The notes beneath the pieces were generated by a model, which saw nothing but the letters and a program-made list of their open reading frames with translations, was not told the DNA's origin and searched no databases. A stretch of 34,756 nt of DNA from an uncultured SAR86 cluster bacterium (GTDB lineage Bacteria > Pseudomonadota > Gammaproteobacteria > Magnimaribacterales > D2472). Below are positions 21,881 through 29,576 of this stretch, in pieces. How positions within the stretch are numbered: the stretch's first letter is position 1; each line of letters opens with the position of its first letter. The stretch covers positions 1-34,756 of the forward strand of contig CACJKN010000013.1 of NCBI GenBank assembly GCA_902594005.1, in the 5' to 3' direction. The translations under genes were made by a program, and so were the position numbers.

Positions 21881-22357
21881 ATGAATATTAAAGAAGAGTT
21901 CAGACTAGCTTTGAGAGAGCTTGTTTATCCTGTATGTGTCGTGTCTACATATAATGATGAAACTAAAGAAAATCATGCTATTACAGTTTCATCCGTTACA
22001 TCATTATCGTTTGAACCACCCTCTATACTTGTTTGCATAAACAAAGACTCAAGCATTCATTCATCTTTAAAAAAAGATTCCAATTTCAACATTAGCTTTT
22101 TATCCTCTTCGCAATCCGAAATATCAAATCTTTGCGGAACAGACGAACTGTCTGATAAGAGATTTGATAATGATTTTTGGGATTTTAAGAACAATATAGG
22201 CTTCATAAAAAACTCACAATCTGTAATCTCATGCACCATAAAAGAAATTACCAGTCACGGATCTCATAGTGTTTTTTTTGGAGATGTAGTTGAAGTGATA
22301 AAAAATAGTAATACTAAACCTCTTCTTTATGGGAAGGGAGAGTACTTGGATATTTAG
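21881..22357 (+). CDS. Flavin reductase-like FMN-binding protein
   Basis: A 158-residue protein of the flavin reductase/RutF-HpaC split-barrel family, which uses NAD(P)H to reduce free flavin, often for a partner monooxygenase. Family features are the N-terminal FRLALRELVYPVCVVST, the ITVSSVTSLSFEPPSILVCINKDSS segment (the flavin-binding core, with the usual S/T-x-S-F-x-PP pattern), FNISFLSSSQ, and a C-terminal SHSVFFGDVVEVI (the usual DH-xxxxG-V element) then PLLYGKGEY. No monooxygenase gene lies nearby, so its partner is unknown. The gene starts 43 bases after the rRNA terminator and ends two bases before coaE, so it probably leads a coaE-yacG operon. Confidence 0.85.
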   Translation: MNIKEEFRLALRELVYPVCVVSTYNDETKENHAITVSSVTSLSFEPPSILVCINKDSSIHSSLKKDSNFNISFLSSSQSEISNLCGTDELSDKRFDNDFWDFKNNIGFIKNSQSVISCTIKEITSHGSHSVFFGDVVEVIKNSNTKPLLYGKGEYLDI

Positions 22358-22359
22358 AG

Positions 22360-22956
22360 ATGCTTATTGGTTTAACAGGTGGAATTGGATCCGGCAAAAG
22401 CTTAGCTGGAGATTTTTTCAAAAGTAAAAATATTGATGTAATTGATGCTGATGATCTTGCCCACAATGCTCTAGATATAGAAGGCGAGGGATACAAAAAG
22501 TTTTTACATATTTTCGGAGAAACTTTTCTAGATGAAAACTCTGAAATAGATAGAAAAGCTCTTAGAAAGTATATTTTTCAAAATCCAGAAATGAAAAATA
22601 AGTTGGAGGAAATAGTTCATCCGATTGTGCAAAATGGCATATTAAACTTTATTAATAATTCAAATAGTATATATAGGATTATTATTGTTCCACTTATAGC
22701 AGAAACAAACAGTTCTTCATTTTATGACCGGGTTTTGGCAATAGATTGCAAAAAAGAAATCCAAATAGAAAGAGCTTCAAAAAGAGATAACTCCAATGAA
22801 GAGCAGATCTTAAAAATAATTCAGTCTCAGGCTTCATCTGAGGATAGGAATAAGATCGCTAATGATGTAGTTGAAAATAATGATACTAAAGACCAATTTT
22901 TTATGAATTTAGAAGATATTCATAAAAAATACATAATTCTTGCAAACAGTGATTAA
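22360..22956 (+). CDS. coaE: Dephospho-CoA kinase
   Basis: CoaE phosphorylates the 3' ribose hydroxyl of dephospho-CoA, the last step of coenzyme A synthesis. The P-loop [11 protein letters not shown] is at 4-14, [10 protein letters not shown] (the substrate-binding DAD motif) is near 30, and VPLIAE (the usual PLL-E strand) is near 110. The length of 198 is normal. It sits between a flavin reductase gene and yacG; coaE-yacG proximity to secA and lpxC is shared with E. coli. Confidence 0.96.
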   Translation: MLIGLTGGIGSGKSLAGDFFKSKNIDVIDADDLAHNALDIEGEGYKKFLHIFGETFLDENSEIDRKALRKYIFQNPEMKNKLEEIVHPIVQNGILNFINNSNSIYRIIIVPLIAETNSSSFYDRVLAIDCKKEIQIERASKRDNSNEEQILKIIQSQASSEDRNKIANDVVENNDTKDQFFMNLEDIHKKYIILANSD

Positions 22957-23113
22957 TTGTCCAAATTGTGAAAAAAAAGTGAGCATTGACAGTTCCAATG
23001 AATATAGGCCTTTTTGCTCAAAGAAATGTAAGCTCATTGACTTGGGTGAGTGGGCTAATGAAGAAAAAAAGATCTCTAGACCTATCCAGTCAGAAGATTT
23101 CTATGAGGATTGA
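22949..23113 (+). CDS. yacG: DNA gyrase inhibitor / zinc-binding protein YacG
   Basis: A 54-residue gene with a GTG start, overlapping the coaE stop by eight bases; it is easy to miss because of its size and start codon. The protein begins MINCPNC and has the full four-cysteine YacG zinc site: CPNC at 4-7, then CSKKC at 23-27, followed by [11 protein letters not shown], the family's second hallmark (DLG-W). E. coli YacG (65 residues) binds GyrB and inhibits gyrase. Its neighbour coaE is the same as in E. coli. The last 13 bases overlap the convergent ThiE-like gene. Confidence 0.9.
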   Translation: MINCPNCEKKVSIDSSNEYRPFCSKKCKLIDLGEWANEEKKISRPIQSEDFYED

Positions 23114-23727
23114 TTAAACATTGAGATTCCTGCTATTCCACATGCATAGTTTTTGGAAGCAATCTCTAAATCATCATTGCTTAAACCCCCAATAGCGTAA
23201 CTTTTTATCGGGGATCTTTTAGCCATATCTGAAAATTTATCCCAACCCATTCCTTTCTTAATAATTTTTTTTTCTACAAGCTTGTCTTTTACAGGACCCA
23301 AAATACAATAATTTAAACCTAAATTGCTAGCCAAAGATATCTCTTTTTCATTGTGACAAGAGCCACCAAATATCTTCTTTCTTTCGAGATACTTAAGGAG
23401 ATCATTCTTTTTTAATTCTTTTAAAAGAGAGCTTGTAAAATGCACACCATAACTTTCGGCAATTAAATCATTCATCCCCACAAAAGAATCTAAATTATCA
23501 AAATGAAGAATACATGGCAGTTTTCCATTTAATAATTCCATTATTCTCTCAGCTAATTTTTGATACCCATCTTTATCTAAGGATTTATTTCGGATTATAA
23601 GAAACTCAACTTTATGAGTATGGCTTCTTATTAATTCAAGGTTATTTATATATGAACTTATATTTTCAGGAGAGAGGTCAGGCGTTATAGCAATGCTGCT
23701 ATGATTTCTTCCTAAATTATTCTCCAT
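23101..23727 (-). CDS. ThiE/TenI-like (thiamine phosphate synthase-fold) protein
   Basis: A 208-residue TIM-barrel protein related to thiamine phosphate synthase. Visible: [10 protein letters not shown] (first strand), [23 protein letters not shown] (the usual QLR-K region), [39 protein letters not shown], and [29 protein letters not shown]. These match the C-terminal domain of the Nudix-ThiE fusion that many gammaproteobacteria carry beside secA, where E. coli has mutT. The Nudix box is absent here. Catalytic competence is uncertain: the family arginine-lysine site reads RNKS. It overlaps the secA stop by 16 bases and yacG by 13. It could be a thiamine enzyme, a TenI-like salvage protein or a degenerate remnant. 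Confidence 0.78.
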   Translation of the reverse strand: MENNLGRNHSSIAITPDLSPENISSYINNLELIRSHTHKVEFLIIRNKSLDKDGYQKLAERIMELLNGKLPCILHFDNLDSFVGMNDLIAESYGVHFTSSLLKELKKNDLLKYLERKKIFGGSCHNEKEISLASNLGLNYCILGPVKDKLVEKKIIKKGMGWDKFSDMAKRSPIKSYAIGGLSNDDLEIASKNYACGIAGISMFNQSS

Positions 23728-26417
23728 CCACCAGTCTCAATTAATGACTTAGCTTTTTTATACTTCATCTCTTTTGTTTCTTCACCATTTGTTATTTTTA
23801 CAAGCTCATTTCTTCCAATCTTTTCTGATGCTATGACTTGTTCAGTTTTATGATGTTTTTCAGAACTTTGAGCAATCTGAGATTGATCTTCATTCTTTTT
23901 TAGCTCCAGATTTTTTTCAGCATTTTTAAGATTATCTTTTTCAATTTTTTCTATTTCTTCTTTGGTAGCAATTTGAATATTGAACAAGATTCTTACAGTT
24001 TCAGAATTTATTTCATCCAGCATATTCTCAAACATATTAAAAGCCTCTCTTTTATATTCATTTTTAGGATTCTTTTGTGCATATGCTCTTAGGCCTACAC
24101 TTTGTCGAAGATGATCCATTTCTGCTAAATGTTCCTTCCAGTGGACATCAAGTACCTGTAGCATGATTTGCTTTTCTAAAAGCTTCCTTTGCTCGCCAAT
24201 ATGTTCAAATTTTGATTTATACATATCTTTAGCTTCTGAAATAATAAGATTTTTAATTTCTTCAACACCCAAAGACTTATCATTTTCTATGACGGGCTTA
24301 AATTCTTTATTGAATTGAAAACTCTCTTTTAAGAATTGGTCAAGTTCTGAAGTTTTCCATTGTGATTCAACTGATTCAAATGGAATAAAGGAATATATTG
24401 AATTCTCAAAGCTTTCCTCAATTAGCCCCTGAATCGTTTCTTCAATATTATCCTCTTCAAGCAGATCATTTCTAAGAGCATAAATTGCGGTCCTTTGATC
24501 ATTTGCAACATCGTCATATTCAAGCAAGTTTTTTCGAATATCAAAATTGCGGTTTTCTATGCGCTTTTGCGCATTCTCAATTCCGCGCGAAAGCATTTTG
24601 TGCTCAATGTGATCATCACCCATTCCTATTCTCTCAAATAATGCTCTCCTACTATCTGTAATAAAAAGCCTTAATAGATCATCTTCTAAAGATAGGAAAA
24701 ACTGAGAGCTACCTGGATCTCCTTGTCTTCCGGAACGTCCGCGAAGCTGATTATCTATTCTCCTAGACTCATGCCTTTCAGTGCCTAATATACATAGACC
24801 ACCTGCATCCAAGACTGTTTGATGATTAGATTCCCATTCTTCGTTGTCTTCTTTTTTACCTCCAAGGACAATATCTGTTCCTCGACCTGCCATATTCGTA
24901 GCAATCGTAACAATTCCTGGTTTACCTGCATTTGCAATTACTTCTGCTTCTCTTTCGTGCTGTTTGGCATTTAAAACCTGATGAGGAATATTTTTCTTTT
25001 TAAGAAGATTTGAAACTTCTTCAGAGGATTCAACTGAAACTGTTCCAACGAGAACGGGAACATGACTTTCTCTAAGCTCCTCAATCTTTTTTATGAGAGC
25101 TTTATACTTTGCAGTTTTAGAAAGGAAAACCAGATCATCCTGATCATCTCTGATCATCTTTTTATTTGTTGGTATTACAACAACATTAAGACCATAGATT
25201 TGATTGAATTCTAATGCCTCAGTATCAGCAGTGCCGGTCATTCCAGATAAGGTATTAAAAAGCCTAAAGAAGTTTTGGAAAGTAGTAGATGCAAGAGTTT
25301 GTGATTCTCTCTGAATAGTTACATTTTCCTTACATTCAAGTGCTTGGTGAACACCTTCAGAAATTCTCCTACCTGGCATACTTCTTCCCGTATGCTCATC
25401 AATTAAGACTACTTCACCATTTCTTACTAGATAGTGGACATCTCTGTTATATAAAAAATTTGCTCTTAATGTAGCTTGAACAAATCTCATTATCTTTATA
25501 TTTGATACAGAATAGAGATTTCCAGAACTAGATAATATATCCATATCCTCTAAGAGAGACTCAACTAACATATAACCCTCATCTGTGAGGTCAATATTCC
25601 TATTTTTTTCATCAATTATGTAATGACCAATTTCACTCTCCTCTAACGGCTCTTCTTCAGTCTCTTCTCTTAACTGCCTCTTTAGTTTGGGAACAATTGA
25701 CTTAATATGTGAATAAATCTCTGAGCTTTCATTGCTCGGACCAGAGATAATAAGAGGCGTTCTTGCCTCATCAATCAAAATTGAATCAACTTCATCGACA
25801 ATTGCAAAATCAAGAGAGCACTGAACTCTATCCTCTGCTCTGAGAGCCATATTATCTCTTAAATAATCAAATCCAAGCTCATTATTTGTGGCATATATGA
25901 CATCACAGCCATAGGCTGCTGCTTTCTCACTTAATTCTTGACCAGAATAAATAACACCTACAGAAAGACCTAAGAATTCATAAATAGGACGCATCCATTC
26001 TGCATCCCTTTTTGCAAGATAATCATTTACAGTAACCAAGATAACCTTATTACCCATTGCAGAATTAAGGAAAGTTGGGAGTGTAGCGACAAGTGTCTTT
26101 CCTTCACCAGTTTTCATCTCAGCTATATTTCCCTCTGCAAGAGCAATTCCACCAAGCATTTGAGCATCAAAATGCCTGAGACCAATAGTTCGTTTGCCAG
26201 CTTCTCTTACAGCAGCGAAAGCTTCAGGAAGTATCGAGTATAAGTCATTATTCTGGGAGAACTTTTTAGATAAATCTGATTTTAATTCACTATAAAAGCT
26301 ATTTTCTTTGGAGCTATAATCTTCATCTAAGCTGTTGATTACATCAACAAACTTTTGCATTCTTTTAAGATTTCTATCGTTACTCGTTCCAAAGATTTTG
26401 CCAATAAAACCGAACAT
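23712..26417 (-). CDS. secA: Preprotein translocase ATPase SecA
   Basis: SecA drives unfolded proteins through SecYEG. At 901 residues it equals the E. coli protein in length. Walker A is MKTGEGKTL at 101-109, the DEVDSILIDEARTPL motif is at 208-222, and NMAGRGTDI and LRGRSGRQGDPG mark the second nucleotide-binding fold; the helical wing and scaffold (MLQVLDVHWKEHLAEMDHLRQSVGLRAYAQKNP) are intact. The C terminus is unusual: after a charged linker it reads KIGRNELVKITNG and ends [12 protein letters not shown] matches the start of the usual zinc/SecB-binding tail, but the CxCxnCH cysteines are missing. The secM gene found between lpxC and secA in E. coli is absent; the gap is nine bases. Confidence 0.97.
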   Translation of the reverse strand: MFGFIGKIFGTSNDRNLKRMQKFVDVINSLDEDYSSKENSFYSELKSDLSKKFSQNNDLYSILPEAFAAVREAGKRTIGLRHFDAQMLGGIALAEGNIAEMKTGEGKTLVATLPTFLNSAMGNKVILVTVNDYLAKRDAEWMRPIYEFLGLSVGVIYSGQELSEKAAAYGCDVIYATNNELGFDYLRDNMALRAEDRVQCSLDFAIVDEVDSILIDEARTPLIISGPSNESSEIYSHIKSIVPKLKRQLREETEEEPLEESEIGHYIIDEKNRNIDLTDEGYMLVESLLEDMDILSSSGNLYSVSNIKIMRFVQATLRANFLYNRDVHYLVRNGEVVLIDEHTGRSMPGRRISEGVHQALECKENVTIQRESQTLASTTFQNFFRLFNTLSGMTGTADTEALEFNQIYGLNVVVIPTNKKMIRDDQDDLVFLSKTAKYKALIKKIEELRESHVPVLVGTVSVESSEEVSNLLKKKNIPHQVLNAKQHEREAEVIANAGKPGIVTIATNMAGRGTDIVLGGKKEDNEEWESNHQTVLDAGGLCILGTERHESRRIDNQLRGRSGRQGDPGSSQFFLSLEDDLLRLFITDSRRALFERIGMGDDHIEHKMLSRGIENAQKRIENRNFDIRKNLLEYDDVANDQRTAIYALRNDLLEEDNIEETIQGLIEESFENSIYSFIPFESVESQWKTSELDQFLKESFQFNKEFKPVIENDKSLGVEEIKNLIISEAKDMYKSKFEHIGEQRKLLEKQIMLQVLDVHWKEHLAEMDHLRQSVGLRAYAQKNPKNEYKREAFNMFENMLDEINSETVRILFNIQIATKEEIEKIEKDNLKNAEKNLELKKNEDQSQIAQSSEKHHKTEQVIASEKIGRNELVKITNGEETKEMKYKKAKSLIETGGWRII

Positions 26418-26426
26418 TTTTTTATT

Positions 26427-27341
26427 CTAGAGACCTTCGAAAGGCGGCCTTACATATGAAATTGGAGCCTCGTCAATATTATCAAACTCAATTACCTCAA
26501 ATGCATCATCTGTTTCGCTGATCTTTCTTAGTAAACTATTATTTAATGCATGACCTGACTTATATCCAACATACTGCCCAATAAGATTGTGACCCAGCAG
26601 ATAAAGATCTCCAATCGCATCAAGAATCTTATGTTTCACAAACTCATCATCAAAGCGAAGACCTTCTTCATTGATAATTTCTTCCTCTCCAATATTGATT
26701 GCATTTGCAACACTAGCGCCTAAAGCTAGATTATTTTTTTGTAACATCTCAACATCTTTATTAAAACCAAAAGTTCTTGCTCTGCAAACTTCTCTTACAA
26801 AAGAGGTCGACGAGAAATCGATTGTTGATTCTGCAGGGAATCTTCTCTGTACTGGATGATTGAAATCAATTGAAAATGAAACCTTAAAGCCATCAAATGG
26901 TTTTATAAATGCGTATGCATCGTCTCGCTCAACTCTTACTTCTTTTAAAACTTTTATAAATTTCTTTTTTTCATCTTGGTCAGCAATACCTGCAGCTTGG
27001 AGAAGAAAAACAAAGGGTCCTGCGCTTCCATCCATGATAGGCATTTCAGGGCCATCAACTTCGATAAGACAATTATCTATGCCAAGTCCAGCAATTGCTG
27101 ATAAGAGGTGTTCTATTGTTGATATTTTATGTTCGCCTGATCCAAGCGTAGTAGATAATGTTGTGAAACCTACCTCTCTAGCAGTAGCATGAATTTCAAG
27201 ATGTGGTTCTAGATCAGTCCTTACGAACCTAATTCCAGTATTTGCATCAGCAGGATGGAGTTCAATATTAACTTGTTTACCGGAATGAAGTCCTATTCCT
27301 GAAGCCTTTATAGAATTTCTAAGTGTCCTTTGTTTAAGCAT
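26427..27341 (-). CDS. lpxC: UDP-3-O-acyl-N-acetylglucosamine deacetylase
   Basis: LpxC is the committed zinc-dependent deacetylase of lipid A synthesis, acting in the cytoplasm. The length of 304 matches E. coli (305). The zinc ligands are H78 (STIEHLLSA), H237 and D241 ([16 protein letters not shown]), with the neighbouring catalytic E77 and the catalytic histidine H264 (SGHALNN). It lies upstream of secA as in E. coli and downstream of rlmB. The 28 bases before its start contain TATATT-like elements, so it may have its own promoter. It implies a lipid A-bearing outer membrane. Confidence 0.97.
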   Translation of the reverse strand: MLKQRTLRNSIKASGIGLHSGKQVNIELHPADANTGIRFVRTDLEPHLEIHATAREVGFTTLSTTLGSGEHKISTIEHLLSAIAGLGIDNCLIEVDGPEMPIMDGSAGPFVFLLQAAGIADQDEKKKFIKVLKEVRVERDDAYAFIKPFDGFKVSFSIDFNHPVQRRFPAESTIDFSSTSFVREVCRARTFGFNKDVEMLQKNNLALGASVANAINIGEEEIINEEGLRFDDEFVKHKILDAIGDLYLLGHNLIGQYVGYKSGHALNNSLLRKISETDDAFEVIEFDNIDEAPISYVRPPFEGL

Positions 27342-27369
27342 TGATCAAGTCTAATCTAATATATATTTT

Positions 27370-28083
27370 CTAGCCATTAGTTTTTTTTATTTCACTTAAG
27401 GCTATTCCTGCTGCAACAGCAACATTTAAGCTGTTTATTTTATCATTTCTAACTAAATTTACTTTATGATCACAATTAGAGAGCGTTTTTTCTCTTATGC
27501 CTTTTTCTTCAGATCCCAATACAAGCGCTGCTCCAGATAAATTTAGTTGATCAATTGTTTGATCAGAATGTTCACTTAAACCAATTACTTCGATTCCGAA
27601 GTCTTGAAGCGCTTTAACACAGTTTATAAGGTTAGAAACCATATAAATCTTTAGTAAATCTGAGCCACCGCTAGATGTTCTATGAACAACTTCTGTTAAG
27701 GGAGAACAATGATTTTTATTAATAATTATTCCATCTACCCCATAAATTGCAGAAGATCTCATGATTGCACCCATATTTCTTGGATCAATTACATTATCTA
27801 ATACCACAAATGTTGGGATACCATTAGAAAGGTTTTCTAAATAATTTTTTAGATCTTTTAGATCACCAATATCCATTGAAGATACAATCGCTTGTGGATT
27901 TTTTTTAATTTTCTTCGATCTTTCTACAACAACACCATTATCAGAGCACGCTTGAAGCAACTTAAGCATTCTGGCATCTTCTCTTGCCTCAGGAACAATT
28001 ACTTTTTTAATAACTTCTGGCTTATTTTTCAGAAGAATTTCGATTGAATGAAAGCCTTCTCTTGTTTTGCTGTCAGTTTTCAT
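27370..28083 (-). CDS. rlmB: 23S rRNA (guanosine-2251-2'-O)-methyltransferase RlmB
   Basis: A SpoU-family (SPOUT) methyltransferase that modifies G2251 in the peptidyl-tRNA loop of 23S rRNA. The three SpoU motifs are present: DNVIDPRNMGAIMRSSAIYG (motif 1), ALVLGSEEKGIRE (motif 2) and INSLNVAVAAGIAL (motif 3). The N-terminal RNA-binding domain is present (about residues 1-75). The length of 237 is close to E. coli (243). It overlaps the rnr stop by one base (TAATG), the same rnr-rlmB order as in E. coli, which supports RlmB rather than another SpoU enzyme. Confidence 0.94.
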   Translation of the reverse strand: MKTDSKTREGFHSIEILLKNKPEVIKKVIVPEAREDARMLKLLQACSDNGVVVERSKKIKKNPQAIVSSMDIGDLKDLKNYLENLSNGIPTFVVLDNVIDPRNMGAIMRSSAIYGVDGIIINKNHCSPLTEVVHRTSSGGSDLLKIYMVSNLINCVKALQDFGIEVIGLSEHSDQTIDQLNLSGAALVLGSEEKGIREKTLSNCDHKVNLVRNDKINSLNVAVAAGIALSEIKKTNG

Positions 28084-29552
28084 TATTTATTTTTAGATAA
28101 TATTATTTTTCTTTCTTCTGGAATAACCGCATCAATCCTTACATTGAATTGATCTCCTATCTTGAATGTTTTACCAGATCTTTTACCTTTCAGTATATTA
28201 TTTCTCTCACTATATACATAATGATCATCTTTAAGGTCTGATACGTGCATTAATCCTGAGACAAAGAAACCTTCTAATTCACAAAACACTCCAAAATGAG
28301 TTACACCAACTACTCTTGCTGGCATAGTATTTCCAACTTTATCTTTTAAGAAAAAACAAATTAATTGCTGAGTTGCTTGCCTAGATGATTTTTCAGCTCT
28401 TTTTTCTAAATCAGATAAGTTTCCGCATTCTTCCTCGAAAACTTCTTCATCAAAATGTACTTTTTCTTTCTTTAAGATTGATTTTATGAGTCTGTGAATT
28501 ATTAGATCTGGATATCTTCTTATCGGAGATGTGAAATGAGAATATTCCTCAAGCTGAAGGCCAAAGTGCCCAGATTTTTTTGAAGAATAAATCGCTCTTG
28601 GAAGTCCTTGCAAAATAAGACTTTGAAGAGAAGTTGCATTTTCACTTCTTTTTGCAATCTCAATACATCGTTGTAGCAAAATTATTGGATCATCAGATCT
28701 CTTCAATCCAAAGCTTTGAAACTTTTCAAATAGTGCCAATAACTTATCTGCATCTGGCTTATCATGAAATCTATTTATTGATATCTCTAATGAACTTTTT
28801 ACGAACATGATCGCGCATATATTTGCGGCTATCATGGCTTCTTCAATCATCTGATGGGCAAACATTCTCCTTGAAAGGTTTATTGACTCAACTTCTCCTA
28901 CATTATTTATTTTCAATATTGGTTCACTTGATTCAATTTCTAAAGCGTTCCTTTTAGCGCGTTTATCAAGAAGGGCGATTGTTAACTCTTTAAGAGCATT
29001 GATAGAATCATTAGCACTTGTTGAGCCAATCTTTTTCTTTCTTAGAATAGCTTCTTCAACCTCTGCATATGTCAGCCGGTATTTTGATTCAATCTTAGCT
29101 TCATAAAAATCATAATCTTTAATCTCACCATCAGCATCAAAAGTAATGTCTGAAACAACAACATTTCTGATTTTATTTGGTACAAGAGAACATAAATCAT
29201 TACTTATTTCTTCCGGCAACATGGGTATAACAGTATTTGGAAAATAAATAGAAGTTCCTCTTTCTTTTGCTGCCTTGTCTATTTCACTCCCTGGCTTAAC
29301 AAGGCTACTGACATCAGCTATTGCAACTGATAATTTATATCCTGTCTTTAATTTTTTGCAGAGAACTGCATCATCAAAATCTTTTGCATCCTTCCCATCA
29401 ATAGTTACAAAATCTGCCTTTGATAAATCTTTTCTATCTATATTTTTTTCAAGCTGTAACCCAATAACCTCATTTTTAACTGATTTGGACCAAGTATGAG
29501 GAATTTGATTTTCTTCTAAGATTTGATCAATAGAGTATTCTAGGAAATTCAC
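28083..29552 (-). CDS. rnr: RNase R/II-family exoribonuclease lacking N-terminal domains
   Basis: A 3'-5' exoribonuclease catalytic core with a C-terminal S1 domain. The RNB active site is IDGKDAKDFDDAV, with D52, D58, D60 and D61 matching the four metal-binding aspartates of E. coli RNase R (D272, D278, D280, D281). Further matches are RGTSIYFPNTVIPMLPEEISNDLCSL and YSHFTSPIRRYPDLIIHRLI, then the S1 domain from about 405 (ARVVGVTHFGVFCELEGFFVSGLMHVSDL). The protein has 489 residues against 813 in E. coli: the helix-turn-helix and both cold-shock domains are missing. The start is GTG; the only possible extension is eight codons, back to the stop of the TonB receptor gene in the same frame. 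The rlmB neighbour supports RNase R ancestry. Confidence 0.88.
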   Translation of the reverse strand: MNFLEYSIDQILEENQIPHTWSKSVKNEVIGLQLEKNIDRKDLSKADFVTIDGKDAKDFDDAVLCKKLKTGYKLSVAIADVSSLVKPGSEIDKAAKERGTSIYFPNTVIPMLPEEISNDLCSLVPNKIRNVVVSDITFDADGEIKDYDFYEAKIESKYRLTYAEVEEAILRKKKIGSTSANDSINALKELTIALLDKRAKRNALEIESSEPILKINNVGEVESINLSRRMFAHQMIEEAMIAANICAIMFVKSSLEISINRFHDKPDADKLLALFEKFQSFGLKRSDDPIILLQRCIEIAKRSENATSLQSLILQGLPRAIYSSKKSGHFGLQLEEYSHFTSPIRRYPDLIIHRLIKSILKKEKVHFDEEVFEEECGNLSDLEKRAEKSSRQATQQLICFFLKDKVGNTMPARVVGVTHFGVFCELEGFFVSGLMHVSDLKDDHYVYSERNNILKGKRSGKTFKIGDQFNVRIDAVIPEERKIILSKNK

Positions 29553-29576
29553 TAATTTGCTCTTACTATTCCGAAG

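Noticed and set aside
26418-26426. secM between lpxC and secA
   Set aside because: Only nine bases separate the two genes.
28083-29576. A frameshift or broken gene as the explanation of the short RNase R
   Set aside because: Upstream sequence in the same strand is the intact receptor gene, with only 24 bases between; there is no remnant of cold-shock domains in any frame, so it is a shortened gene, not a simple frameshift.
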